In this document: positions 7,807-15,737 of the stretch, in pieces
Numbering within the stretch: position 1 is the first letter of the stretch
Layout: each line of letters starts with the position of its first letter
NCBI GenBank assembly: GCA_022776215.1
Contig: JALFIR010000007.1
Location: 1-44,657, forward strand
Direction of reading: 5' to 3'
DNA from: Colivicinus sp022776215
GTDB lineage: Bacteria > Bacillota_I > Bacilli_A > Erysipelotrichales > Erysipelotrichaceae
DNA: 44,657 bases
Made by a program: the position numbers and the translations under genes
The notes under the pieces: generated by a model
What the model was told of the DNA's origin: nothing
The model's input: the letters and a program-made list of their open reading frames with translations, nothing else
The model's database searches: none

Positions 7807-8904
7807 TGGAATTATATGAGATGAAGCAAGGCTTAAGTGCCGCTTCTAAAAAGCTTTTAGAGCTTGGGAGTTCACTTTGACTTAGCTAAATTAAGTCAAA
7901 GAGTGAATGAATTAGATAAGTTACAAGAGGCTGAGGATTTCTGGAATGATACCAAGAAGGCTCAGACAATCATTAAAGAAGCTAATATCGACAGGAATCT
8001 ATTGAGTACTTATGATAAGAATAAGAAGACTTTAGATGATTTGAGTGCTTCTATTGATGAACTATCGAAGGACTATGATGAAGATTTGATGGCTCTAGTG
8101 GAAGATGACTATGATGGTGCAATGAAGCAGTTTACAGATTTTGAGATGCAAGTTCTGTTGTCTAATGACTATGATCATGCTAATGCGATATTAGAAATTC
8201 ATCCAGGTGCTGGTGGTACCGAGTCTCAAGACTGGGCTTTAATGTTATTTAGAATGTATCAAAGATATGCTCAAAAAAATGGCTATGGCTTTGAGGTTAT
8301 CGACTATGAAGATGGTGATGAGGCAGGTCTAAAGTCTTGTAGTGTTCTTATCAAAGGCGATTTAGCTTATGGCTATTTAAAGGGTGAAAGTGGCGTCCAT
8401 CGATTGGTTCGTATTTCACCATTTGATGCCAATAGTAGAAGGCATACATCGTTTGCCTCTGTTGAGGTAACTCCTGAATTTAATGATGAGATTGATATTA
8501 CTATTGATGATAAGGATTTAGAGGTTGATACTATGCGTTCTAGTGGTGCTGGTGGTCAACATATTAATAAGACCGATAGTGCTGTTAGAATTAAACATAT
8601 TCCAACTGGTATTGTGGTTTTCTCACAAACTGAGAGAAGTCAGATTCTTAATCGTGAAAGATGTATGGCTGTATTAAAGTCAAAGTTATACCAAAGAGCG
8701 ATTGAGGAAAGAGAGGCAGAGAAGCGTGCTTTAAAGGGTGATCAAAAGAAGATTGAGTGGGGTTCTCAGATTAGATCTTATGTCTTCTGTCCTTATACAT
8801 TGGTGAAGGATCATCGTACTAATGAGGAAGAGGGTAATATAAATAAGGTCATGGATGGAGATATTTCGAAGTTCTTGTTCGCTTATTTAAAGTCACAAAT
8901 ATAA
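7806..8904 (+). CDS. prfB: Peptide chain release factor 2, with programmed +1 frameshift
   Basis: RF2 terminates translation at UGA and UAA. The ATG at 7806 opens a 24-codon frame ending CTT-TGA at 7875-7880. A +1 slip continues as D-L-A-K from 7879 to 8904, giving about 365 residues, the usual length. A GGGAG stimulator (7866-7870) lies 4 nt before CTT. The RF2 anticodon-like tripeptide SPF (RISPFDANSRRH) and the catalytic GGQ (RSSGAGGQHINK) are intact. The frameshift is the well-known autoregulation: low RF2 favours slipping at UGA. The downstream frame alone is not the whole gene. Confidence 0.97.
7866..7880 (+). promoter_or_regulatory. RF2 recoding site
   Basis: The internal SD-like GGGAG is followed by TTCA and the slip sequence CTT TGA C. 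It directs a +1 frameshift in prfB. Confidence 0.93.
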
Positions 8905-8911
8905 AAATATG

Positions 8912-8942
8912 AAAATGCTACTTGATTGCTAGCATTTTTTTA
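8912..8942 (+). terminator. Rho-independent terminator after secA-prfB
   Basis: The 9-bp stem AAAATGCTA/TAGCATTTT (8912-8920 with 8930-8938) has a 9-nt loop and is followed by T residues. Confidence 0.85.
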
Positions 8943-8943
8943 T

Positions 8944-8992
8944 TATAATAAGGTTATTGTCTATAAAACAATTAGTTTAGTAACACTAAACT
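8944..8992 (+). promoter_or_regulatory. Promoter and palindromic operator of the XRE-pot operon
   Basis: A -10 TATAAT (8944-8949) lies in the tail of the prfB terminator. Downstream, the perfect inverted repeat AGTTTAGT-AAC-ACTAAACT (8974-8992) falls in the expected 5' leader before the regulator's ribosome site. It is a good candidate autoregulatory site for the XRE protein encoded next. Confidence 0.55.
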
Positions 8993-9009
8993 TAGTGAAG
9001 GGGGATTGC

Positions 9010-9549
9010 TTGGATATAGGTAAAAGAATAAAAGCGTTGAGAACTAAAAGTGGCTTGACTTTAGAAGAGTTGGCCTCCAGATGCGAGCTTACCAAGGGCT
9101 TTTTGTCGCAGCTGGAAAATAATCTTACATCCCCGAGTATCTCCACTTTGGAAGATATTACCGAGGTGTTGGGTGTTAGCTTAGAAACTTTTTTTAAAGA
9201 GGAGAAAGAGGAACAGATACGTTTCAATTCAGATGATTATTTTGTGGATGAAAAGGAAAAGTCGACAATTACTTGGTTAGTTCCTAATGCACAAAAGAAT
9301 GAGATGGAGCCTATTCATTTGACTTTACAGTATAAGGGAGAGTCAGGCGAGATAGAACCTCATGAGGGAGAAGAGTTCGCTTATGTTTTGGAAGGCAAGG
9401 TGGATTTGATTGATCTTAATAGTAAGAAGAAGATTACTTTAAAAAAAGGTGAAACATTTTATTTAAAGGGCAATTTTAGTCATAAGATTGTTAATAATTC
9501 AAAGCAGGTGGCAGAGATCATATGGATCACAACACCACCGTTATTTTAA
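9010..9549 (+). CDS. XRE-family regulator with C-terminal cupin, likely controls polyamine uptake
   Basis: This 179-residue regulator has an N-terminal helix-turn-helix (KSGLTLEELASR...GFLSQLENN, about residues 10-45) and a C-terminal cupin barrel (IEPHEGEEFAYVLEG, LKKGETFYLKG). The layout is that of PuuR-type small-ligand sensors. I chose the TTG start at 9010 because GAAGGGG (8998-9004) lies 5 nt upstream and the helix-turn-helix begins at its normal distance; the longer frame would read through the terminator. It ends 9 nt before potA, so it probably represses its own operon in response to polyamines. Confidence 0.9.
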   Translation: MDIGKRIKALRTKSGLTLEELASRCELTKGFLSQLENNLTSPSISTLEDITEVLGVSLETFFKEEKEEQIRFNSDDYFVDEKEKSTITWLVPNAQKNEMEPIHLTLQYKGESGEIEPHEGEEFAYVLEGKVDLIDLNSKKKITLKKGETFYLKGNFSHKIVNNSKQVAEIIWITTPPLF

Positions 9550-9558
9550 GGGGAGAAA

Positions 9559-11130
9559 ATGGAAAAATTAATTGAGTTTAGAAATATCGTCAAAGAGTTT
9601 GATGGTCAAATTGTTTTAAAGGGTATTAACCTTGATATTTATAAGAACGAGTTTGTTACTTTGCTTGGTCCTTCAGGCTGTGGTAAGACAACATTATTAA
9701 GAATCCTAGGCGGTTTCTTGGATTGTGATGAGGGTAGTGTTATTTTTAATGGTGAAGAAATTTCTAAGACACCAGCATATCATCGTCCTATTAATACAGT
9801 TTTCCAAAAGTATGCGTTGTTTCCACATTTAAATGTTTATGAGAACGTTGCGTTTGGTTTAAAGATTAAGAAAGTTCCTAATGACCTAATCGAACCTAAG
9901 GTTAATAGAATGATTGGTCTTGTTGGCCTTGATGGTTTCCAAAATAAGGATGTTACTTTATTATCTGGTGGTCAACAACAACGTGTTGCGATTGCTAGAG
10001 CTCTTGTTAATGAACCAGATGTATTGTTGCTAGATGAACCTTTAAGTGCTTTAGACGCAAAGCTTAGAAAAGAGATGCAACAAGAATTAAAGCGTATTCA
10101 ACAAGAAGTAGGTATCACTTTCATCTTTGTTACACATGATCAAGAAGAAGCTTTAACTATGTCTGATAAGATCGTGGTTTTAAAGGATGGTGTTATCGAG
10201 CAAATCGGCACTCCTACTGAGATTTATAATGAACCAAAGAATAAGTATGTTGCGAAGTTTATTGGTGAGTCAAATATAGTTGATGGCATTATGAAGAAGG
10301 ATTATCTTGTTAATTTTGATAATGAAGATTTCAAGTGTGTTGACTATGACTTTAAGCCAAATGAACCAGTTGATGTCATTATTAGACCTGAGGATATCGA
10401 GATTAAGAAGAAGAATATGGGTAAGATGAATGGCCAGGTAATTTCAGTATTATTTAAGGGTGTTCATTACGAAGTAATTGTAGAGACTAAGCGTGGTGCA
10501 GCTAAGACTATTAAGTTACATGTTTTTGATGATAAGGACGTAGTTAATAGTGAGGCTAATGAGAATATGCATGCTACTGATTTCATCATGGATATTGAGG
10601 ACGTTGAGGCTTTAAATGATTCAGAATTAATTCAAAGAGCCAATGCTCAAGCATGGAATCCAGATACTAATGAGGATATTTTGATTAGTACTGTTGAAAG
10701 TGAGATCAAGGAAGAGGCTGGTAGTTATCCTGTAACATTTAAGACTGATGCTGGTACAAGTATTACTATTAATGTTTCTGTTGTTGTTCCTCGTGTAAAT
10801 AAGGATAAGGAAGATAATATCGGTATTCAGGCTTTTGATGTTTATAAGTCTGTCGATGAAATTAAAGAGTCTATGGCAATTTCATATGACTTACAAACTT
10901 GGGCTGATGCTTATGCATGGTATTTGGATACAGATGAGAAGGTTGAGATTGATGATGTTCGTTTCAATTTTGATCCAAATGAGATTACGGCTGGTGATTA
11001 TGATGTAACTTTCGTTACTGAGGGTAGAACTTATAAGATTCATACTACCAGTGTTCAAAAAGAGGGCAGTGTTGTCTCTATTGACTTTGAGCCAGATGCA
11101 ATTCATGTAATGGAAAAGAGTATCTACTAA
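9559..11130 (+). CDS. potA: Spermidine/putrescine ABC transporter ATPase PotA with Ig-like insertion
   Basis: PotA powers polyamine import. Walker A GPSGCGKT (37-44), signature LSGGQQQR, Walker B VLLLDEP and the H-loop VTHDQEEA are intact. The TOBE regulatory domain starts near 270 (VDVIIRPEDIEI). The protein is 523 residues against about 360 in the family. Roughly residues 340-500 are extra, forming two related segments with AxAW..DT.E....AG.Y.VTF.T..G, as in Gram-positive surface-protein Ig-like repeats. The normal C-terminal TOBE strand then resumes (VSIDFEPDAIHVM). No membrane segment is present, so the insert should be cytoplasmic. SD GGGGAG precedes the ATG; the stop overlaps potB. Confidence 0.93.
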   Translation: MEKLIEFRNIVKEFDGQIVLKGINLDIYKNEFVTLLGPSGCGKTTLLRILGGFLDCDEGSVIFNGEEISKTPAYHRPINTVFQKYALFPHLNVYENVAFGLKIKKVPNDLIEPKVNRMIGLVGLDGFQNKDVTLLSGGQQQRVAIARALVNEPDVLLLDEPLSALDAKLRKEMQQELKRIQQEVGITFIFVTHDQEEALTMSDKIVVLKDGVIEQIGTPTEIYNEPKNKYVAKFIGESNIVDGIMKKDYLVNFDNEDFKCVDYDFKPNEPVDVIIRPEDIEIKKKNMGKMNGQVISVLFKGVHYEVIVETKRGAAKTIKLHVFDDKDVVNSEANENMHATDFIMDIEDVEALNDSELIQRANAQAWNPDTNEDILISTVESEIKEEAGSYPVTFKTDAGTSITINVSVVVPRVNKDKEDNIGIQAFDVYKSVDEIKESMAISYDLQTWADAYAWYLDTDEKVEIDDVRFNFDPNEITAGDYDVTFVTEGRTYKIHTTSVQKEGSVVSIDFEPDAIHVMEKSIY

Positions 11131-11909
11131 TGAAGAGTTTTAGAAGACTTGTTTACCCATATATGGTGTGGGCATTCATCATTATTGTCTTACCAATGTT
11201 GATTATGCTATTTTATGCATTCACAATTGATGGTAATAGTGTTTTGAATGTTAAATTTTCTTTTGATAACTTTGTAAGATTCTTTAGTGATCCTATCTTC
11301 TTTAATGTGTTGCTAAGAAGTTTAAAGATTGCCCTAGTTACAACAGTTATTTGCATTTTGGTTGGTTATCCTGCTGCTTATTTTATTTCTAGTTTAAAGT
11401 CTAATTCACAGGCGTTAATGGTACTTATGGTTACTTTACCTCAACTTATCAATATGCTAGTTAGAACTTATGCTTGGCGTGGAATTTTATTGAATACTAA
11501 CTTTGGTCCTGAGTTGAAGATTTATATTGGTATGGTTTATAACTTCTTGCCTTTCATGATTCTTCAAATCTATACTTCTTTGTCTAAGATGGATAAGTCA
11601 TTACTTGTTGCGGCAATGGATTTGGGTTGTGATAGTGTTAAGGCTTTCTTAAAGGTTACTTTACCATTAAGTGTTCCTGGTATTATCTCAGGTATTACTC
11701 TAGTTTTCTTACCAGCTGTAAGTAGTTTCTTTATTCCTAAGTTGTTGGGTGGTGGTTCTTATGTTCTTGTTGGTAATTTGATTGAGAACTATTTCATTAC
11801 TACTGGTGACTGGAATTTTGGTGCGGCTGTAAGTTTGATTATGACTGTGGTTATTTTGATTAGTATGTATTTCACTAGAAAACTAGATTATGATAAGGAG
11901 AATCGCTAA
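11130..11909 (+). CDS. potB: Spermidine/putrescine ABC transporter permease PotB
   Basis: The 259-residue inner-membrane permease has about six hydrophobic helices and the EAA-type coupling loop (AAMDLGCDSVKAFLKVTLP) that contacts the PotA ATPase. ATG overlaps the potA stop by one base, and the potC ATG likewise overlaps its own stop, showing tight translational coupling. It forms a heterodimeric channel with PotC. Confidence 0.95.
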   Translation: MKSFRRLVYPYMVWAFIIIVLPMLIMLFYAFTIDGNSVLNVKFSFDNFVRFFSDPIFFNVLLRSLKIALVTTVICILVGYPAAYFISSLKSNSQALMVLMVTLPQLINMLVRTYAWRGILLNTNFGPELKIYIGMVYNFLPFMILQIYTSLSKMDKSLLVAAMDLGCDSVKAFLKVTLPLSVPGIISGITLVFLPAVSSFFIPKLLGGGSYVLVGNLIENYFITTGDWNFGAAVSLIMTVVILISMYFTRKLDYDKENR

Positions 11910-12706
11910 TGAAGAAGAAGTTTGATTTTAAGAAGCTTTATTTAGCTTTGATTATTATTTTCTTTTATGCGCCTATCGTATATGTAATTTTCTTCTCTTT
12001 TAATTCATCTAGATCTTTGACTGCTTTTACAGGTTTTTCTTTAAGATGGTATGAGAAGATGTTTAGATCTCGTAGCATGATGGAGTCTGTCTACTATTCA
12101 GTGATTATTGCGGTTATCGCGACTGTTGTGTCTACTATTGTGGGTACTTTGGCTTCAATTGGTTTAAGTAAGTCTAAAAGACTAGTTAGGGAAGTGGTTA
12201 CTCAGGTTAATAATCTTCCTATGCTTAATCCTGATATTGTTACTGCGATTGGTTTTATGTTGTTTTTCTCAAGTTTACAAATTCCAACTGGTTTTGGTAC
12301 GTTGTTACTTGCACATATTGCCTTCTGTATCCCTTATGTAATGTTGTCAGTTACTCCAAAATTAAGACAGCTTGATGATAATTTGGCTGAGGCAGCATTA
12401 GACTTGGGTTGTACTCCTTTGCAGGCTTTGACTAAGGTTATTCTTCCTCAAATTAAAGAGGGTGTTTTCTCTGGTGCTTTGGTAGCGTTTATGATGTCTT
12501 TTGATGATTTCGTAATTTCTTACTTTACTACAGGCCCAGGAATCAATAATATTTCTACTTATGTTTATTCAACAAGTAAGCGTATTAATCCTAGTATTAA
12601 CGCTTTAAGTACTTTGATTGTTTTAGGTATTACCGTTATACTTATAGTGGTTAATGTGATTCCGATGTTAAGACAAAGGAGACTAAAACATGAGAAAGTT
12701 ATGTAG
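11909..12706 (+). CDS. potC: Spermidine/putrescine ABC transporter permease PotC
   Basis: The 265-residue permease has an N-terminal helix (LYLALIIIFFYAPIVYVIFF) and the coupling loop EAALDLGCTPLQALTKVILP. The pocket region MMSFDDFVISYFTTGPG is typical of PotC. It overlaps the start of potD by 17 nt, so the four genes form one operon with the upstream regulator. Confidence 0.95.
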   Translation: MKKKFDFKKLYLALIIIFFYAPIVYVIFFSFNSSRSLTAFTGFSLRWYEKMFRSRSMMESVYYSVIIAVIATVVSTIVGTLASIGLSKSKRLVREVVTQVNNLPMLNPDIVTAIGFMLFFSSLQIPTGFGTLLLAHIAFCIPYVMLSVTPKLRQLDDNLAEAALDLGCTPLQALTKVILPQIKEGVFSGALVAFMMSFDDFVISYFTTGPGINNISTYVYSTSKRINPSINALSTLIVLGITVILIVVNVIPMLRQRRLKHEKVM

Positions 12707-13739
12707 TATATTGTTGGTTTTAATATTATTGAGTGCTTGTGTCAAAACTAATTACAACAATGGTGAATTGAATATTTTCATGCCTGGTGAGTATATCAGT
12801 GATGAGGTAGTTGAGCAATTTGAGTATGAATATGGAGTTAAGGTTAAGATTACTTTGTTTGATACAAATGAATCAATGTATACAAAGTTATTAACTAATA
12901 CTTCAAGTTATGACATCATTCTTCCAAGCGATTATATGATTGAAAGATTGATTAATGAGGATATGCTTCAAAAGTTAGATAAGTCTAAGCTTCCATGTCT
13001 GCAGTACTTATATGATGGTGTGAAGAATATGGATTATGATCCTGATAATGATTATTCAGTTCCATATTTTTGGGGCAATGGTGGTATTGTTTATGATAGT
13101 ACCATTGTTGATTCTAAAGATGTGGAGTCTGAGGGTTGGGCAGTACTTAAGAATACTAAGTATAAGGGTCAAATCTATATGTATGATTCTATTAGAGATA
13201 TTTTCATGGTTGCGTTTAAGGATTTGGGCTATTCAATGGGCACTAATGATCCAAAGGAAATAAATGATGCCTATAACTGGTTGGTTGATGTAGCTAAGAC
13301 GATGGCTCCAGCTTATGCGACTGATGAATGTATCGATGGTTTGGCATATGGTGAGAAGGCTATGGGCTTTATGTATTCAGGTGATGCGGCTTATATCTTG
13401 TCTGAGAATGAGAATATGAGGTATTATGCACCAGATGAGGGCACTAACTATTTCGTTGATGCGATGGTTATTCAAAAGGGTGCTAAGAATGTTGAGAATG
13501 CTTATAAGTTTATGAATTATATTACAGACTATGATGCAGCTTTTGAGAATAGTTTGTATGTAGGATATGCTTCTGTTAATAAGGAAGTCTTACATGATTT
13601 GACTTTACCAGATGGTGATTTTGATGGTAATGAGGCTTATATTCCTCGTGATAGAAATAGTCATGATGAGGTTTTCCATAATAATGAGAAACAATTAGCT
13701 ACAATTTCTGAGCTTTGGGTTAAGGTTAAGAATCATTAA
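12690..13739 (+). CDS. potD: Polyamine-binding lipoprotein PotD
   Basis: The 349-residue extracellular substrate-binding protein has a lipoprotein signal peptide with lipobox LLSAC, cysteine near residue 17, followed by the class-I PotD/PotF fold (LNIFMPGEYI, YDIILPSDYMIERL, VPYFWGNGGIVYD). It captures spermidine or putrescine and delivers it to PotBC. The start lies inside potC, with AAAGGAG (12674-12680) upstream. Only a weak bulged hairpin before the next T-run (about 13743-13765) could end the operon. Confidence 0.95.
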   Translation: MRKLCSILLVLILLSACVKTNYNNGELNIFMPGEYISDEVVEQFEYEYGVKVKITLFDTNESMYTKLLTNTSSYDIILPSDYMIERLINEDMLQKLDKSKLPCLQYLYDGVKNMDYDPDNDYSVPYFWGNGGIVYDSTIVDSKDVESEGWAVLKNTKYKGQIYMYDSIRDIFMVAFKDLGYSMGTNDPKEINDAYNWLVDVAKTMAPAYATDECIDGLAYGEKAMGFMYSGDAAYILSENENMRYYAPDEGTNYFVDAMVIQKGAKNVENAYKFMNYITDYDAAFENSLYVGYASVNKEVLHDLTLPDGDFDGNEAYIPRDRNSHDEVFHNNEKQLATISELWVKVKNH

Positions 13740-13765
13740 GTGGTGTATTTAACATCCCTTTTTTG

Positions 13766-13771
13766 TAAAAT
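13766..13771 (+). promoter_or_regulatory. -10 box of an apparently leaderless transcript (PAP2 gene)
   Basis: TAAAAT ends 6 nt before ATG 13778. No SD is present. Confidence 0.5.
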
Positions 13772-13777
13772 GTAAAT

Positions 13778-14368
13778 ATGGCATTATTTTTAGATACATT
13801 TTTTTATGAATTTGATTATTTCTTTTTAAAGCTTTTCCATGAATTAGCTTTAATAGCCGGTAATGTACTAACGCCAATTAGCAAGTTTTTGGCAGTTACT
13901 GGTAATGTACCTTTTCTAATAGCTTTATATATTGGAGTAATCTTATTGTTTATTCCTAAATATAGAAAGTATGGCATAGTGATGATTACTTCTATTATTT
14001 TTGGGGCAATATTGACTAATTTAGCTGTTAAACCTATTGTCTTTAGAATGAGGCCTTATCAAAGTAACGTTTTGGAATTTAGACAGTGGTGGGAGTTTGT
14101 AGGTTGTGCAACAGAGGTTGACTCTTCTTTCCCTAGTGGTCATACAACTGCAGCTAGCGCAGCCTCACTTGGTTTCTTTTTAATCAGTAAGCGTAAGAGA
14201 ATAAATTGGGTTGTGCTGTTGTATCCAATTATTATGGCTTGTTCAAGAATTTATCTTTGTGTTCATTATCCAAGTGATGTCTTAGCTGGGTTGATTATTG
14301 GTTCTATTGCGGCGATATTGGCATACAATTTGATTAATTATATATACACAAAAAGAAGGCTTGCGTAG
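13778..14368 (+). CDS. PAP2-family membrane phosphatase
   Basis: The 196-residue integral membrane protein carries the three acid-phosphatase motifs: KPIVFRMRP (KxxxxxxRP), PSGHT, and SRIYLCVHYPSD (SRxxxxxHxxxD). Such enzymes dephosphorylate lipid phosphates, for example undecaprenyl or phosphatidylglycerol phosphates, at the outer face of the membrane. Several hydrophobic helices surround the motifs. The exact substrate cannot be told from the sequence. It appears monocistronic; its stop codon lies in the loop of the terminator that follows. Confidence 0.9.
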   Translation: MALFLDTFFYEFDYFFLKLFHELALIAGNVLTPISKFLAVTGNVPFLIALYIGVILLFIPKYRKYGIVMITSIIFGAILTNLAVKPIVFRMRPYQSNVLEFRQWWEFVGCATEVDSSFPSGHTTAASAASLGFFLISKRKRINWVVLLYPIIMACSRIYLCVHYPSDVLAGLIIGSIAAILAYNLINYIYTKRRLA

Positions 14369-14378
14369 TCTTCTTTTT
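14350..14378 (+). terminator. Terminator overlapping the end of the PAP2 gene
   Basis: The 9-bp stem AAAAAGAAG/CTTCTTTTT encloses an 11-nt loop that contains the TAG stop. Confidence 0.65.
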
Positions 14379-14388
14379 GTACTATAAT
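14361..14388 (+). promoter_or_regulatory. Promoter of the riboswitch-ribU transcript
   Basis: TTGCGT (14361-14366), a 16-bp spacer and TATAAT (14383-14388) put the transcript start just before the riboswitch. Confidence 0.6.
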
Positions 14389-14397
14389 AAATTTAGT

Positions 14398-14498
14398 TTT
14401 CAGGGCAGGGTTAGATTCCCGATCGGTGGTTATACCCCACGAGCGTAAGCTGAACTTGTGTGATTCAAGTGGCGACAGTACAGTCTGGATGGAAGGAG
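14398..14498 (+). promoter_or_regulatory. FMN riboswitch (RFN element)
   Basis: The RFN consensus blocks are present in order: AGGGCAGGGTTAGATTCCCG, ATCGGTGGT...CCCACGAGC, and GGCGACAGTACAGTCTGGAT. The aptamer ends directly at GGAAGGAG, the ribosome site of ribU. With no separate terminator hairpin visible between them, control is probably translational: bound FMN hides the SD and lowers riboflavin uptake. Confidence 0.95.
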
Positions 14499-14505
14499 AT
14501 TTTTT

Positions 14506-15099
14506 ATGTTGAAGACTAATTCTAAAACACATTTTATAGTGTGTATCGCAATACTTGGCGCTTTGTCAGGTGTTTTAATGTTGTTGGAGTTTCCACTTCC
14601 AATAGCTCCACCTTTCTATAAGGTTGATTTATCTGATGTGGCAGCTTTAATTGGTGGCTTTGGCATGGGACCAATGGCAGGACTTTTGATTTGTTTGGTT
14701 AAGGTGTTAATTTCAATTGTCTTAGATGGCACTAAAACAGCATTTGTGGGTGAGTTTGCAGCTTTCTTGATGGATGGTACTTTTGTGGTTACTGCAAGTC
14801 TTATCTATAAGAAACTTCATGATAAAAAGGGTGCTATTATTTCATTATTATGTGGTGTATTAGCGTTAACTTTGATGGGTATGTTTGCGAATTATTATTT
14901 AATGGTTCCAGCTTATGTTAAGTTTATGAATTTCCCATTAGAAGCTATTATTAGTATGGGTAGCGCAATCAATACCAATGTTAATTCTTTATGGACGCTA
15001 ATTCTATTCTGTACAGCACCATTTAATCTTGTTAAGGGTTTAATTATTAGTGTCTTAACTTTTGTCTTATATAAGCGTGTATCACCATTGTTAAAGTAA
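14506..15099 (+). CDS. ribU: Riboflavin ECF transporter S component RibU
   Basis: The 197-residue protein has about six membrane helices and the riboflavin-binding S-component signature near the N terminus (LLEFPLPIAPPFYKVDLSDV), followed by GGFGMGPMAGLL. It captures riboflavin and works with a shared EcfA/EcfT module encoded elsewhere. The FMN riboswitch immediately upstream confirms the substrate. SD AAGGAG (14493-14498) lies 7 nt before the ATG. No riboflavin biosynthesis gene is adjacent, so the cell may depend on import. Confidence 0.96.
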   Translation: MLKTNSKTHFIVCIAILGALSGVLMLLEFPLPIAPPFYKVDLSDVAALIGGFGMGPMAGLLICLVKVLISIVLDGTKTAFVGEFAAFLMDGTFVVTASLIYKKLHDKKGAIISLLCGVLALTLMGMFANYYLMVPAYVKFMNFPLEAIISMGSAINTNVNSLWTLILFCTAPFNLVKGLIISVLTFVLYKRVSPLLK

Positions 15100-15133
15100 T
15101 TAAAAAATACTTCATATGAAGTATTTTTTAATT
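15098..15133. terminator. Bidirectional terminator, perfect 36-bp palindrome
   Basis: Two 18-nt arms (15098-15115 and 15116-15133) are fully complementary, with A-run and T-run ends on both strands. The palindrome overlaps the stop codons of convergent ribU and the minus-strand gene, so it ends transcription from both sides. Confidence 0.9.
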
Positions 15134-15683
15134 AGTCTTTCTTTTCAGTTTTAGTCTTAACTTTTTCTAAGAAACCAATCATCTTATCTAGGCTCTTATC
15201 AGCGATGTCTAAGGCACCCATTTTAACGTCTTTGATAGTTTGTTGAGTTTCAGGCTTGTTGATAAAGTTGACGATTGAGTCTTTAATGTCAGTGGCTACT
15301 TTGATGGCACTTTGGACATTTTCATTTTCTACAAACTTTTCCATTGTTGATTTACCAATGTTATCGTTGTCTATTTTTACATATTTGGCATCAGTTCCTG
15401 GTTTGATTTCTTCAAATTTAGCGAAGGCAAAGTTTGCGGCTTGTTTACACTTTTCATCAACTCTGTCTAAGAACTTGTTTAGTTCGTCTTCGTCTTTAAT
15501 TTGTTCAACGACATTTCTTAGCCTAATTCCTGCTTCATCGATAGTACCGATTGTCTTTTCAGCTACAGTTTTGATTTTTAAAGTTTCATCTTCATTAGCG
15601 TCTTGTAGTTTTCTATTTGCGGCTTCTTTAATGTCGCCTGCGATTTCTTGCATATTCTTAATTGTTTCATCAAATCTACTCAT
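15132..15683 (-). CDS. Unknown soluble helical protein, 183 residues
   Basis: I do not recognise a family. The protein is charged and almost entirely predicted helical, without a signal peptide or membrane segment. It contains runs such as IKNMQEIAGDIKEAANRKLQ and ends KVKTKTEKKD. Amphipathic heptad-like spacing suggests a coiled coil or an apolipoprotein/YtxH-like surface. I start it at MSRFDETIK (15683) because GGAGGT lies 7 nt upstream; a longer MEVHI start would lie upstream of that SD. It diverges from the XpaC-like operon across 54 bp, with a minus-strand -10 (TATAAT, 15704-15709) in between. Confidence 0.8.
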   Translation of the reverse strand: MSRFDETIKNMQEIAGDIKEAANRKLQDANEDETLKIKTVAEKTIGTIDEAGIRLRNVVEQIKDEDELNKFLDRVDEKCKQAANFAFAKFEEIKPGTDAKYVKIDNDNIGKSTMEKFVENENVQSAIKVATDIKDSIVNFINKPETQQTIKDVKMGALDIADKSLDKMIGFLEKVKTKTEKKD

Positions 15684-15724
15684 TATATGCACCTCCACAT
15701 ATAATTATACTATTAAAAATATTG

Positions 15725-15730
15725 TATAAT
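15725..15730 (+). promoter_or_regulatory. -10 box of an apparently leaderless transcript (XpaC-like operon)
   Basis: TATAAT ends 7 nt before the ATG at 15738. No SD is present. A minus-strand TATAAT at 15704-15709 serves the divergent gene. Confidence 0.6.
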
Positions 15731-15737
15731 TGTTGTC

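Noticed and set aside
7864..8904. prfB as a 346-codon gene starting in the second frame
   Set aside because: The CTT-TGA-C slip site with an upstream GGGAG and the 24-codon first frame show that the real start is 7806.
15256..15729. 157-codon plus-strand frame opposite the helical protein gene
   Set aside because: It is the antisense of the minus-strand gene, which has a good SD, promoter and charged helical composition.
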